A stretch of 64,000 bases of DNA from Eucommia ulmoides (GCA_016647705.1 CM028328.1:41578501-41642500); one strand, 5' to 3'. Positions 1-12,699 are shown, counted from the stretch's first letter. Notes: a model not told the origin generated them from the letters alone. Program-made: numbers and translations.

Positions 1-225
1 GGATAGGTTTGAACAAGACCCTCCATAAACTTCACAATCAAATTTGTAAATAGCAAAAGAAAATTGTCTACAAATCTATAACTTCAAATATTTTTCTTGT
101 GGTTCAATCAACTTATAAATATGTAAGATGTGTAAACATATCAAGACTCAAATACGTGTTTTTCCCTTATAATTTTTAGAAAATAAAATTTGAAACAAAA
201 AAGAATGTTAAATTTAGGGAAAAAC

Positions 226-388
226 TATTGTACAACAATTGTACCAATACAGTTGCCAAAGTTACAAGTGTGTAGTGAAGAAGTTACAAGTTTTTAGATG
301 AACTTGTAACTTTTTAAATGAACTTGTAACTTCTTTAAGATGAGCTTGTAACTTTGGCGGCTGTATCGGTACAGCCGTTGTATTGTTC
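226..388. repeat. Small foldback repeat
   Basis: The left arm (around 229-275) and right arm (around 340-388) read as imperfect inverted copies. The left arm reads outside-in as a TACAAC..GTACCAATACAG..CCAAAGTTACAAG pattern, and the right arm ends in the matching CTTGTAACTTTGG..CTGTATCGGTACAG pattern. The loop holds further GTTACAAG / CTTGTAAC repeats. The same GTTACAAGTTTTTAGAT-type core occurs in the larger arrays at 2570-4130 and 24890-25310, so this may be a related short member. I see no clear target-site duplication. Confidence 0.55.
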
Positions 389-1184
389 ATTTACATCATG
401 CATTTATCATGTTCAGTGTTCATTGAACCCTTTACCCATTGACTTATTGCCATATTAAATTAGGGAAGTGAAGTAATTTGACAGTATAGATGTGGAAGAG
501 TAGTTCATTTACCCCAAATGGCATCATGACCAAATAGCATCATGAACTGGCGCCATTGAATTACCTAATGACCTATTAAATTAGGGAATGACTATTGAAT
601 CAACTGATGGCATATTAAATAGAACTCAAGTTGGTTGGTATGGAAGAGCACTTCATGAAATGCCGCCATTCTAAAGTCAATGAATGCCTTGGACACCGAA
701 ATGAACTTGTTGTCCCCTCACTTACACTTTTTGCATCATTTAATGCTCACCAAACCACTTCCAAGTTGGTGAGCATTAAGTCTTTCTACAAAAGGGGAGA
801 GGAATAATGGGATTTACTTCACTCTGATGCGAAACAAAAACTGAGGTCTTTTTCAAGTCATCTGCATCATTTTCTTGAAGCAGCTTTCTCATTCAGGTAT
901 GTTTCTTACTTCGACTAAATCATTTTGTTTGCTTAATATTGGTCCCACCGACAAACGTAAGCCCAACTATTTTTTTGCTCATCGTTTCATTTTGTTTAAA
1001 AACACTGTGCATATGTAACAAAACCTATATTTCCATAAATACATGGTTAAATGTTTTGAGCGAGCATCCCACCTGTTCTTGCGAGAATACAGACAACTTG
1101 AATAAGAAGTAATAAACTTGATATGGAGACTGGGATCGGCCGAAACTAGCATGCGGTGGGCTGAGAAAGATGTGAAAGAAGGGG
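389..1184. other. Intergenic, nothing recognised
   Basis: AT-rich sequence without a convincing long reading frame on either strand. Short local repeats of a 'cattgaattacctaatgacc / ccatattaaat' type occur between about 430 and 620. No coding region, RNA gene or element end could be supported. Confidence 0.5.
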
Positions 1185-1388
1185 GTGCAACGACTACTAG
1201 AAATATTTATGCTCGCTGCAAATTTGGCAGTAGAGAGGGACAGACTTCAAGCTGAAAACGAAGCAATGAGACATGTATTGGGCAACCTGCTGCCCAACAG
1301 TCACCATGCAAATGGTCACCATGCCAATGGTCCCCATGCAAATGGTAACCATGACGGTGACGACCATGCAAATGGTAACCATGTATGA
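1185..1388 (+). CDS. Small ORF with HANG repeats, doubtful
   Basis: An ATG-to-stop frame of 67 codons. The first half (residues ~10-35) is a leucine- and charge-rich stretch that could form a short helix or coiled coil (LAVERDRLQAENEAM). The second half repeats a H-A-N-G unit because the DNA is a ~15-bp minisatellite of the type caccatgcaaatggt, which is itself palindromic. The stop is followed closely by a run of T. I do not recognise a family. It may be a decayed exon, or a chance frame through the minisatellite. The absence of stops in the non-repeat half is the only argument for coding. Confidence 0.2.
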   Translation: MQRLLEIFMLAANLAVERDRLQAENEAMRHVLGNLLPNSHHANGHHANGPHANGNHDGDDHANGNHV

Positions 1389-2569
1389 CCTGTTTCTTTT
1401 CTTCTTTTTTTTTTTTTTTTTTTGGTTTTGAAATGGTTGTTGTAAGGAATAAATACTTATGATAATGTATTGATTTTTTTACATTGAAGTATTAAGTTTT
1501 TTCTACAAATCATGTTCGTTTGTCTTTGGGTTGTCCGGGAATATGAACTTTAAGCTTCAATTATGTTCCCACCGGGATTGAAAATACTTTCTGCCGGTAG
1601 GATAGTTTTTTCCTTCTCCATTCAGTTTAATGGTTGAAAATTACTTGACATGAACTAACTACACGAGAGGTGTTATTTAGTCATTGTGAGTCTAATCAAA
1701 ATTTGGGACTCAAGTATTAATGGAAACAACTTACCCAGTCTAACCAATATGTGAACTTGTTGTAAATGGACTACTACTTCATCATAATGATCTGTACTTA
1801 GTGGTTTTTCTCAGATTTATTCTCATTGTATGACAGATTCATTGACATTCACAGTGCAACTGATATTTCATTCCCAAAATCTAGCGTTAATGGAAAGAAC
1901 CTACCCTCCATTCCAAATGATGCACTTGTTGTAAATGGACTACTAGTTATTACAAATGCACTTCATGTGTTCTCCACAATTCATTTACATTTGCAAATCT
2001 AGTACTTGGTAATTTTGGAGAAGATAATTGAATTACTATCATAGCTGATACCATTATTCTCGTCTTCAAGCAGTAGTGTTTAATTTTTTCAAGTATGTGT
2101 TACCAAGTAATGTCGATCTCGTCCCTCATATGGTAGTAGATATGGTTACACGGGTTCGAGTTGCACAATAATTAGTATGAATTCTAGTGTCTGTTTAGAA
2201 AGGAAAAGAAATTTGCTTGAAATTAGTTTTTAAATTTCAGGGTTCTAGGGTTCAGGTAATAAATTTCAAAACTCCAAGTATAAAAATCCAAACAACTTTT
2301 CAAACCACTTAAATGCAATTTTGTTCACATCTTAATCTTTTTTTTATAATAAAATTAGTAGTCATACCCATTATTTCAGGTCCAATGACATTATATATGT
2401 ATTGATGGTATGCAATTACCCATTATTTTGACAACTGCTTACATAGTTACCTTCAAAAGTTTGAAATGAACTTGGAACAAGTTTCCCTAAATTTAACCAC
2501 CATTTAATAGCTTCATTTTTCCCACTTTTTACCCTAATATTGCAAGTTTGGATCCAAACATCCGCCAGT
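1389..2569. other. Intergenic, nothing recognised
   Basis: AT-rich, with a T homopolymer just after 1400. Two similar phrases, 'aacttgttgtaaatggactacta' near 1750 and 1925, point to local duplication. No gene, RNA or identifiable element was seen. Confidence 0.5.
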
Positions 2570-4130
2570 TATGGAATGAACTTGCAACTAGAATAGAAAA
2601 CGTGTAGCCCAAGGCATTTTGCCAAGTTACAAGTCTGTTCCATAAAAGTTACAAGTTTGTCTACGAACCTGTAACTTTTATGGAAGGAACTCGCAACTAG
2701 TAGAGAGAAATGGTACACCAGGGCATCTTGCCAAGTTACAAGTTTGTTCCATAAAAGTTATAAGTTTATCTAAGGACTTGTAACTTTTATGGAAGGAACT
2801 TATAACTAGGAGAGAGAAATGAAACATCGGGGTATTTTGCCAAGTTATAAGTTTGTTCCATAAAAGTTACAAGTTTTTCTAAGAACTTATAACTTTTATG
2901 GAAGGAACTTGTAACTAGGAGAGATAATAGTACACCAGGGTATTTTGTCAAGTTACAAGTCTGTTCCATAAAAGTTACAAGTTTTTCTAAGAACTTGTAA
3001 CTTTTATAGAAGCAACTTATAACTTGGCAAAATGTGTTGGTGTACTATTTCTCTCTCCTAGTTACAAGTTGCTTCCATAAAAATTATAAGTTTGTCTAAT
3101 AACTTGTAACTATTATGGAACGGACTTGTAACTTACGAAAAGGCCCTGGTGTACCATTTATTTCTCCTAGTTACACGTTGCTTACATAAAAGTTACAAGT
3201 TCCTAGACAAACTTGTAACTTTTATGGAACGGACTTGTAACTTAGAAAAATATCTTGGTGTACCATTTCTCTCTCCTAGTTACAATCCATAAAAGTTACA
3301 GGTACCTAAACAAACTTGTAACGTTTATGGAATGGACTTGTAACTTTGCAAAATGCCTTGATGTACCATTTCTCTCTCCTAACTACAAGTTGTTTCCATA
3401 AAAGTTACAGGTTCCTAGATAAACTTGTAACTTTTATGGAATGGACTTGTAACTTTACAAAACCACCTAATTTACCATTTTCTCTCCTAATTACAAGTTG
3501 CTTCCATAAAAGTTACAAGTTCGTAGACAAACGTGTAACTTTTATGGAACGGACTTATTACTCTGCAAAATCACATAGTTCACCATTTCTCTCTCCTAGT
3601 TACAAGTTGCTTCCATAAAAGTTACAATTTCCTAGACAAACTTGTAATTTTTATGAAACGGTCTTGTAACTTTGCAAAACCACCTAGTTTACCATTTCTC
3701 TCTCCTATTTACAAGTTGCTTCCATAAAAGTTACAAGTTCTTAGAGAAACTTGTATTTTTTTTATGGAACAGACGTATAACTTGGCAAAATGTCGTGGTG
3801 TACAATTTCCCTTTCCTAGTTACAAGTTGCTACCATGAAAGTTACAAGTTTCATGACAAACTTATAACTTTTATGAAACGGACTTGTAACTTTGCAAAAT
3901 GCCTTAGCGTATCATTTTTCTCTCCTAGTTATAAGTTGCTTCCATAAAAGTTACAATTTCTTAGAGAAACTTGTAATTTTTATGGAATGAACTTGTAACT
4001 TTGCAAAATGCTCAGATGTACCATTTATATCTCATAGTTGCAAGTTGGTTCCATAAACTTTGTAAGTTCTTAGACAAACTTGCAACGTTTATGGAATAGA
4101 CTTGCGACGTGGAAAAATACCTTGTAAAGT
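2570..4130. repeat. Two-armed ~109-bp tandem repeat array
   Basis: A landmark phrase (ACCATTTCTCTCTCC or its complement) recurs at 3262, 3365, 3473, 3582, 3691, 3802, 3911 and 4020, giving a period of about 109 bp. From 2570 to about 3000 there are four units reading GAGAGAGAAATGGTACACC. From about 3000 onward there are about ten units in the opposite orientation. Each unit also contains a smaller internal palindrome, AGTTACAAG...CTTGTAACT. The whole is therefore a large imperfect hairpin built of tandem units. The outer arm (3000-4130) is inverted relative to the block at 24890-25310. Known families with such ends include foldback and Mutator-like elements; the assignment is inference. Confidence 0.8.
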
Positions 4131-4173
4131 AACATGTAAATTGTCCTCAAAACATGTAGCGTTTAATAATCTA

Positions 4174-6779
4174 ATGGCCAAAAAGGAAATGGCAGACAAA
4201 AGGAAGGCAAAGATGATAGAAACCGGTGAACACAAGTACGATGGAAATTAATTTTCTCAATTTGCGTTGGACGAAAGATACATTAGTGGTATGAACACCC
4301 ACTCTTTGAATACGTCATTAGAAAGCCTATAGAACCTACATAACCATGATGATGTACTTCTACAAACAGAGCATAAGGATTTCGACGATGGACTGCATAC
4401 CATGTCGCAAATAGATATAGCATCGAAGTCATTCGCAACAACGGATGATGTAGAAACGTTCTACAATATGTACGCTAAATTAGTCGATTTTAGCATTGAG
4501 CGAGATGGTAGGCGTGTTTACAATGACAACAAGATTTTGGTTCGTAATTGGGTATACTCAAAGTAGGGTCACAAATCAGAAAAATATTTGAAATTAGAGA
4601 GCCAAAAACGTCAACTGAGAGCTCTAACATGTTTGGGATACGGTGCACATCTACAAATTAGATGCAATGCAAGTACAAGTAATTATGTTGTTACAACGTT
4701 CGAGATAGAACATAATCACGACCTTACTAACCCAAGAGTTGTTCAATTCTTACGTTCTCACTGCCACATCAACGAAGATGATAAGGCACAAATGCAATCC
4801 ATGCACAACGTCGGGTTTAGAAGCAAAAATATCAGGGATTTAATTATACAACAAGCCGACTCGTATGACAGCATAGGTTTCACCAAGAAGGACTTGGACA
4901 ACAACTTCTGTCAAGCACAATGTTGATCTGTAATACTTGGTGACGCTGAGTCGGCGTTGGCTTATTTATGTGAAAATAGGACAGTGATCCGTCATTCTAC
5001 TACCGCTACGTCGTTGACCATGAAAGTCAGTTGATTCAACTATTCTAGAGTGATTCGATTAGTCAATCGGATTATGGATACTTTAAGGGGAGGTTATTGC
5101 TTTCGACACTACATACCGAATCGATGTATACGCAAAACCCTTTGTCATATTGGCAGGGGTGAATCACCATAACAAGACAATACATTTTGTGTGTGCATTA
5201 TTGGCGGACGAGATGGTTAAAACGTACATATGGGTTCTGGAGACACTGTTGATAGCTATGAATAAAAAAAAAAAAAAAAAAAAACCTGGAGCGGTAATGA
5301 TTGATGGTGATAAAGTGATAAGGAAGGTAATAGAAGTTGTCTTACCAAATTCACATCACCGACTATGCAGCTGGTATTTACAGCGTAATGTTATATCAAA
5401 CGTCTGGCCGACTATCTTCCTCTAAGACTTCAAGCGGTGCATGGCACTAAACAAAAACCACAAGAAATTTAAGTAGGAGTGGTTGGCGTTGATTGAGAAA
5501 TATGATCTACAGACAAACAAATGGGTGCATGATACCTACGGTTCGAAGCATTAATGGGCCGAAACATATCTGCGGGGTCATTTCTTCACTGGTATAAAGA
5601 GCACACAATGTTGTAAGAGTAAGGATTATTTGTTAAATCTCTTTCTTAAGTGACAATTGCGATTGTACGAGTTTGTTCGCAGTTACGATCGTGCACTGGC
5701 TAGGATTCGTAATAACGAGGTAAGGATGGATCATGAAATAATGAATACAACACCTGTTCTCGTTACTTCCTTACTGCTGCTTGAGAAGCATGACTCTAAA
5801 GTCTTCACGCTACTATATTCAACATGGTCTGCACACAGATTCAGAACACGAGCAAGTATTTCGTAGTCCAAAGAATAGAACGCGACGACTCAACAAGTTA
5901 CTATCTGGGCAAGTATTCGAGGCCAAAGAAAAGGTGGTAGGTAATATTGTACCGGGCTGAGAAATGCTTTATATGTACATGCTTGAAAGTTAAGTCATTT
6001 GAGATACCGTACTCCCACATAACTGTCATCCTAAAGGTCGAACATCTAAAGAAAATCCCTAAAATGGATTACTTACAGCGATGGACAATGGGGAGAAAAT
6101 CGAATTACCTTCTAGAGACGAATACTATTCTAGAGACAATTTCGTAGTAGACAAGACATGGTTTTCTAGGTGGCTTATGCTTGAAATTGTGTTACTATGC
6201 ATCGCAGAGTTGCAAAGCAACTAAGGTTGCTCATTCAAGAATTTTGTTCTTAACTAAAGAAGCTAAATCGGCATGGGATAAATAACAACACCCATCCACT
6301 TATGTAGAAGGTTCAGGCACCCACTTCGGTGTACAAGATCCAGATTTTGTGGGGGATGAAAGGTGCTCCATGCATGGGAAAGAGTTGGACAAGAAAATCA
6401 AAAGCACGCCACTGCAGATATTATCGGTAAATTTCTTAACTTCTTTATTCATGTGTGCATACGTTTCTTTATTATTCGGAAATCAAGTCAATACCTTATA
6501 TTGTACGCTTATAGGATGGAAGGTCACACAAGGCCAAAATGTCTGAAGTTTCACATAGGAAATCAAGGAGCTAAAGGGTTTAATATAGATCTTAACATCA
6601 CTCCTCAAAGAAGGGATGATAATTCAGTTGACATGGTAAGTCCGGGACATACCAATGATGGTGTAGAGATTCTCCCGGACCTGTATGGGGTGGGTGCAAC
6701 AACAAATCATGTCGATAATAACTTCGATTTGCCGCATAAGTCTATCAGTGCCGAGGATCCTGCATTCTATTACTTTTAG
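4174..6779 (+). pseudogene. FAR1/FRS-type MULE transposase, broken
   Basis: The reading frame opens at ATG 4174, with stops already at 4249-4251 and near 4330. A FAR1-type DNA-binding region follows (about 4430-4926): F-Y-x-x-Y-A motif, the EHNHDL signature and a RSHxxI segment, with a stop at 4564-4566. The MULE core follows in several frames: an FDTTYR-type first aspartate (~5105), MIDGDK as second aspartate (~5301), then a WxxxYLRGHFF and CxKSKDYL segment (~5550-5640) where family members usually carry CEGMN, so the catalytic glutamate position reads lysine. A SWIM finger (5970-6020) has C-x-C but tyrosine instead of the third cysteine (IPYSH). A C-terminal piece with GHTRPKC (~6515-6545) sits after an apparent GT-AG intron (~6426-6512). 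Stops, frameshifts and a 20-A run at 5264-5283 mark it as dead. It could derive from a MULE or from a host FRS gene; SWIM-bearing FAR1-like proteins occur in both. Confidence 0.85.
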
Positions 6780-8790
6780 TAGATTTTAATTAACAATAGG
6801 ACATTTTGCACTAGACACTCTCATATTGTTTAAAAATTCCAAGTTAAATTTCTTGTCATGCTTGGTGCCACCGGACCTTAAGTCACTCTAAGTCATACGA
6901 GTGGTATTGCAGTGTACCTATAATGCTAACTACCAGTGGCACGAGAACACATGCAGCTCTCTACCGGTAGGACGCTTTGCAATAGAGATTAAAACAAAAA
7001 TACGTAAACTTACGTCTGATACATAGTAGGAGGCAAAGGAAAATAAAGACACTAGCTGTAATAATTTACAACTCACATAAAGAATAAAATTCAATTTTGT
7101 TAACCCAAAATAAGATAATTACCAATCTATGATTCAAATTCTTTGTTCCCTGAAAAACTAAGATCAAATGACATCAAAATTCATAATAAGCAAACAGACG
7201 ATAATTTTATCAACCTATTTTGAAACACCCGATAACATAAACAAATCACTTTACAATTCTAGTAGCTCCGTAAGCTTGTTCCAGCAGGAAGGGAGGCTAC
7301 TGAACAATCGGCATCAGGTAAATAAAAGAAACGACGATGTTCCAGCACGCCTGCTATGCATCTGGTATTCACGAAGAACAAACCTACGATTTCAAAAATA
7401 AAATTAGAAGATTCGTCGATAAATCAGCACAAGAATTGAGCAGCACCACCTAGAACCAAACCAACAGGTAATCTCAGAAAATTTACAATCAATGTAAAGA
7501 ATAGTAAGTTAAAACAATGTTATCATCCTCACAAGCAATATGACAAGATCGGGCATCATAAACATAAACATGAACCATGAGATCGTACGTAAATCGCATA
7601 AACACAATATGTAACGGACAAATTGGCAACTGAAAGAAGAGCAGTAACATCCATTTATCCGTAAATATATAATTATATATCAAATCAAGAAAATTAGCGA
7701 TAGAAAAAAAAAAATCAATTAAATAAAAACAGAAAAAAAAAAATTAAAAGTAGGGAATTACAGTTCAACTCTATCTTATGAATTGGTGACAAAAATCAAC
7801 ATACTTTCAAGCCGATAGCTTTTGGTTTTATAGGCTAGGGCATGAACTGGACTGTTGTTAGGCCCTAACGCTGCTGCAGGACCAAACAGCACTAGATTGG
7901 TGCACTTTGCTACTGGACATGATGCATACGGCACAAATGGGGTTGTTGGCAAGGAAGGCACCAACTTGGTGTACATCAGTGGGCAGTGGCGTTGTGGCAC
8001 AACACCTACAGGTGTTGAGCAGTGAGAAAAACCTTGGTGCGCACACATGTCGGACAGGTGTCGGTTGTCTGCCTACGCAGTTAGGGCTGTTAACTGCTAT
8101 TTTTCCCTATATATAGTTATGTTTTGGGTCTGTTTTTAGTTAGTGAATATATAGAAAAACTTTTTTAGATCGTTATAGTAATTGGGTTCCTTATTTCCTA
8201 ACTTATATAATACAAGGTTGGTTTTTCCCGTAATCATTGTTGTGCTGTTGCGTGGGTGCGTTTTGGTACTGTGTTCCGTTGTATTCGGTTATATAATGTT
8301 GCAGGAACGTAGTTGTTTTACAGACAGTCGGTGTATTTCTGTTATGGGGCAGGACATTCACAGGTTGATCAGTTGTCGGTGCAAGTAGGCCATCACTCGG
8401 TTACAATTTTCGTGGTAAAAATTTAACCCTGTGACAACTGCCAAATAGTGAAAAACTTACATGTACTTCAGATTCAGGAAAACAATATACGAAAAAGAAG
8501 AAATTAACAATTGAAAAATCATTTATTTAGCTTAATTTCTAAGGAAAACAACATGAGAAAATATACAACTATATAGCTGAATCGCCAACTTAGGGGGAAT
8601 TTATGCATCCACGACACACATACTCCACCTTCAAAAGAAGTACTAACTTTTCTACCAAATCACAACGTGCATAGCTACATGTATGTTGGAGAAGACAAAT
8701 ATAAATAAATCCCAAAAAAAATCATTAAATAAACTTAATGAGAAAACATAACACAACATTAATCAATTGTAGAAGTATGAGTCATTACCA
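6780..8790. other. Intergenic, unclassified sequence
   Basis: 6780-7770 is AT-rich with no long frame that resembles a protein. 7780-8400 has a more balanced base composition and holds a TATATATAG box near 8110, which suggests a decayed element or LTR-like piece. I could find neither terminal repeats nor a primer site, so no family is assigned. No RNA gene was recognised. Confidence 0.4.
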
Positions 8791-10248
8791 TTAATCCTCC
8801 GTCGCATTGTCAAACATACAACTTTCAACATCTAGCACTGAAGCGATAAGATTTTCAATGTCCATTATTTTTCGATCAATGTGAGAAATATTGTCTAAAA
8901 GTCGTTCTTGCAATCGTACAAACCCATCCTCGATTATCCTTTCCAATCTCCCCACCCAATATGCTAAATCACCATTACCATGTCGTGTATGACAGGTTTC
9001 AGTTTCAGGTCATGAGGGATGGGGTATGGAACGTACCTCATCTGCCCCTTCCAGATTAGGCTATGTCTTATCATAAACTCTTTCCACATTCTTGTCTTCA
9101 ATTTTCGTCTTCCGCAACGTCCCTTCATCAATGAAACTCTTAAGGGACCAACACTTCTCTCCATCTAGAGATAAACCAAAATATTTGAATATTTTTGTCA
9201 ATAATCTTGGGAATGGCAGGATGAATGTCTTCCCTTCGTCGCTAACAACTTTGGCCATTTATTTCAAGATCAAGTAAAGGACTAAGAACTTAGTACAACA
9301 TATAAAATCATACAACACCATACGGTCAGTATACTTCACAATATCGTGGTGTCCCCCTCGAGGTATTAAATTATCTTTTACGTATTGTTGAAAGAGGAGT
9401 ACGCGCGGTCTAAGCTTGGTAGAAATTAGACAACCACCTTAAAATGAACTTGTTGTTAATGCCCTATAAATGTCTTCGGTGTCATAGTGTAGGGCACCGA
9501 GAAAATCTAATTCAGAGTCAAAATAGTACTTCCTGGGTTCGTTGGGGATCTCCAAGATTTCACTCAAAATGGCATAATTCAAACAAATTACCTACCCTAG
9601 AACAAACGATGTTATGCAAATATCCTTTGGATTTACATGTTCAATCACTTTCATATTGCTACAAAATACACGAACAGGCATTTCGTAAATGACACACGGG
9701 AATTTACTTTAAGTACTAATGCCTTGGCCTTCCAAACACTTAAACAATATACTTTTAAATGGACCCTTTTCAAATTTTAGGTCCCTTTCATTTTTCAAGG
9801 TTCGTGAAGCAAAGATACGAACAAATCGTTACCTGGAAGCTTCATTTTCAAAGAACTTACCATGCCCTTTGGTCGTGACCATCTTGTTCAACCCTCTTCT
9901 ATGCAAGTTGTCTCCTAGGTCAAACGATTGAACCTTACCCTCCTTACCACACGAAGTCATCGCACCATCGACCAAGTCGGCTTCATTTTGGGACAACATA
10001 GCATCACTTTTTACCGCGACCCTCTTCTTCGACCTTCTTCAACAAAAGTTGTCTCCTAGGGCAAACGATTAAACCTCACAATCTTTACCTCACTTATCAT
10101 TTCCACCATATACCAAGCTAGCTGTCATACTAGCCTTTGTTCCAACAGGCATCGTCGCTTGCGAAGCATTCCCATTCGCAGATCCATCGATTAAAGAGTA
10201 TACCTTGTGTTTCTTCACTGATCTAGCACGTATAGTAGGAGACATTGA
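8791..10248 (-). pseudogene. Plant transposon-protein-like ORF, broken
   Basis: Reading the minus strand from an ATG near 10248 (MSPTIRARSVKKHK), a basic N-terminus leads into a recurrent pattern of plant retroelement accessory proteins: an ERDLKFEKGPF-like segment (~9780), a YEMPVRVF-like segment (~9660), an LSEILEIP segment (~9570) and a clear FILPFPRLLTKIFKYFGL segment (9190-9235). A C-terminal coiled-coil-like tail ends at a TAA (complement 8791-8793). Several stops and frameshifts interrupt it, at about 9835, 9690, 9590 and 9260. The layout resembles the 'putative plant transposon protein' domain (Pfam PF20167 type), also seen here in the Athila 3' ORF at 61212-62318. No LTR or primer site adjoins it, so its parent element is unknown. 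Confidence 0.5.
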
Positions 10249-11069
10249 CTTAGGTTTGAAAATTTTGGTTTGAAAATGAGATGAATGATGAATCAAACCA
10301 TAGGTTGAGGTTGAGAGGAGGAAGTGAAGAATGATTGAGTGGGTTTAGAGCTAAGCAGCTTCTCTAAGAAGCTTGAACTTCTAAAAAGTTAGCGGTAAAT
10401 TAATTACATTAACTACCTATCGCTTCTAATATATGTCACATTAATATCTTCTTATTTTATCTACATAAAATAACCTTATAATTTTTGTTATTTCCATTTA
10501 AACCCTAATGTTTCTAATAAGGCTTGATTTATGCAATTATCCCAATTTATAATGTAATTGATCTTGTTAATCGACACGTTACGCCATTGAATTGGAAAAT
10601 TATCATAGGACATGTCTCATAATCTAAAAATTTAATTTGTAAATAATTTTTCAGTAACATTGTAATTACTACGATTGTGGGGGTTTAGATCTAAAAATAT
10701 TCAACTTCTATTACAATGGGTCAAGTAATTACATTAAGCACATATATCCTTTAGCATAGGTCACATTAATATCTTATAATTTTAGTTTGCTTAAATAAAC
10801 CCCAATTATTTTACGAATTACCCATTATTGTTTCAAAAACTTCATGATTTAAGAAAATATCTCAATTTATATTGTAACAGATTACATTAATTAACAAGTT
10901 AAGTAATTCAATTGGATAATTATAAAATTACACATCCAACAATATGAAATATTAATTTATAAATTACTTCTCAATTATTCAATTACACCATAATTAGTAC
11001 AAATAATCAGTTCTTATTCAACAAATGAAGAAAATGACCGTAAATTGGTGGTGGCTGCTAATTAAGCGC
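10249..11069. other. Intergenic AT-rich DNA
   Basis: Strongly AT-rich, with phrases such as 'taattacattaa' and 'aaattacttctcaattattcaattacaccataattagtacaaat' that resemble the ~660-bp units after 12700. This suggests that the solo LTR at 11070-12684 inserted near or into the edge of that array. No gene was seen. Confidence 0.45.
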
Positions 11070-12684
11070 TGTCACTTTCACCACAAGCGTACGGATCAAG
11101 TTTTAGTATAATGGATCTTTCGGTCGGGTATCGTATCCACAAGGATTGGTTGAGATTACTATCGAGTACTGCGATTATCATAACCTCATTTTATCTAGGC
11201 GATAAAAATAGAATATAATTTAATACTAATACTAATATACTAATTTAACTATACTAATACTATATTGATATAGTTTTGAGAGAATAGGTTGTGTTGTCTA
11301 GGGATTAGTTTCGTTTATGAATATGTGTTCGATCTTGTTTTAGTTTATATTAACAGCGTTCGACTTATATGACAATCTCAGTTCGTAAACTCATCTGTCA
11401 CCTCTCCCGAGTGTAAGACGGGGGAATACGCGACTTCGTATTAATGAAGAAGTCCCCCTCAACGTCTTAATGACCCTAGGCCGCATGAGTCTCGCCCCAA
11501 CGTCATTGATTGGACACAATCCAACTCCCTCCCGAGTTATTGAATCGTCGCGTTGTGTTTACCTTATCGACAATCTCAATTCTTAAACTCCCCCGTCACC
11601 TCTCCCGAGTGTAAGATGAGGGAATACATGACTTCGCGTCAACGCCGAAGTTCCCTTCAACGTCTTAACGACTCTAGGTCACGTGAGTCTTACCCCAACG
11701 TCATCGATTGTCCACAATCCAACTCCCGACCAGGTTGTTGAATTGTAGCGTTCATTTATTCTAGTTCGAATCCGGTATTTGTCAAACTCCATATTCTCAT
11801 AACATCATTCTCATAATATGATAAATAAACAATATGGCACACACAATCAAAATAACGAAGAACATCCACAAACAAAACACAAACTCGATTAAACAACGCA
11901 TTTATAAATTATATTAATAATCCCTAAACAACCTATATTTAGCCAATAGACATAACCATGTATACAATGTAAAATGGCGTAAACATGCTCAACAACTACC
12001 AAAATGAAGAAAACAAATAGAAAAAACGAGCGTCTTAGCCTATATCTGAAGAATTGGCGCTAGAACCGTTGAACAATCGCTTCCTTCTTCATCTTCCACC
12101 TCGGGTTGAGAGAGCTCCCCAAAAATCTCTCAAACTTACCCTAAAATATAGCCTAAGGGGTTAGGGGGTGGTTCCACCAAAATAGAGGAGGAGATGAAGG
12201 GTTTAAATAGGAAAAATATCTAAATAAATATCTTAAGACTGTGCAGAGCTGACCGCTGCGGTGGTGGGATTCACCGCCGCGGTGGTGGAGTATATCGGTT
12301 CACTGTTCACCTAGGCGGTGGAGAAGGCGTTAGAATAAGGACCATCCTGATGTTTCATCGTCGCGGCGGTGGAGTTCACCGTTGCGGCGCTGGGTAATCA
12401 GCAAGATAGGATCTTCTCTGCATTTTCACCGCCGCAGCGGAGGTCTGGACACCACGGCGGTGGGCTTCTTTCAGAATTTTGCCGCCTTGCTTGTTTTTCC
12501 ACTGTTCTCCAACTGTTTTTGGTCCGAATTGATTGTTTGCGCTTCAATTTCATACATTTTCACCCATACACCTATTTTAATACAAAAAGAATAAAAATAT
12601 ATTAAAACATAATAAAAACGTACCAAACGTACTCGAAAATTAACAATTTCGATTTGAAAATATATAGATAATTTACACCTATCA
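11070..12684 (-). mobile_element. Solo LTR, Athila-like family
   Basis: The 1615-bp block begins TGTCAC and ends CACCTATCA, the exact complement of the ends of the LTR at 52633-54256 (TGATAGGTGT ... GTGACA). No primer site or coding internal region adjoins it, so it is a solo LTR in minus orientation. It holds an internal duplication of about 198 bp (CACCTCTCCCGAGTG at 11399 and 11597) and GC-rich palindromic 'CCGCCGCGGCGG'-like repeats around 12250-12470, in place of the CCGCCTAGGCGG repeats of other copies. The five bases outside each end (AGCGC and ATTGG) do not match, so no target-site duplication survives. Confidence 0.85.
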
Positions 12685-12699
12685 ATTGGGGTTCGAGGT

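Noticed and set aside
2570..4130. Regular repeats as a CRISPR-like array
   Set aside because: The units are contiguous ~109-bp tandem repeats with no unique spacers, and the surrounding genome is a plant's.
7776..8400. A gene or LTR in the GC-balanced stretch
   Set aside because: No frame resembles a protein, and no paired terminal repeat or primer site was found.
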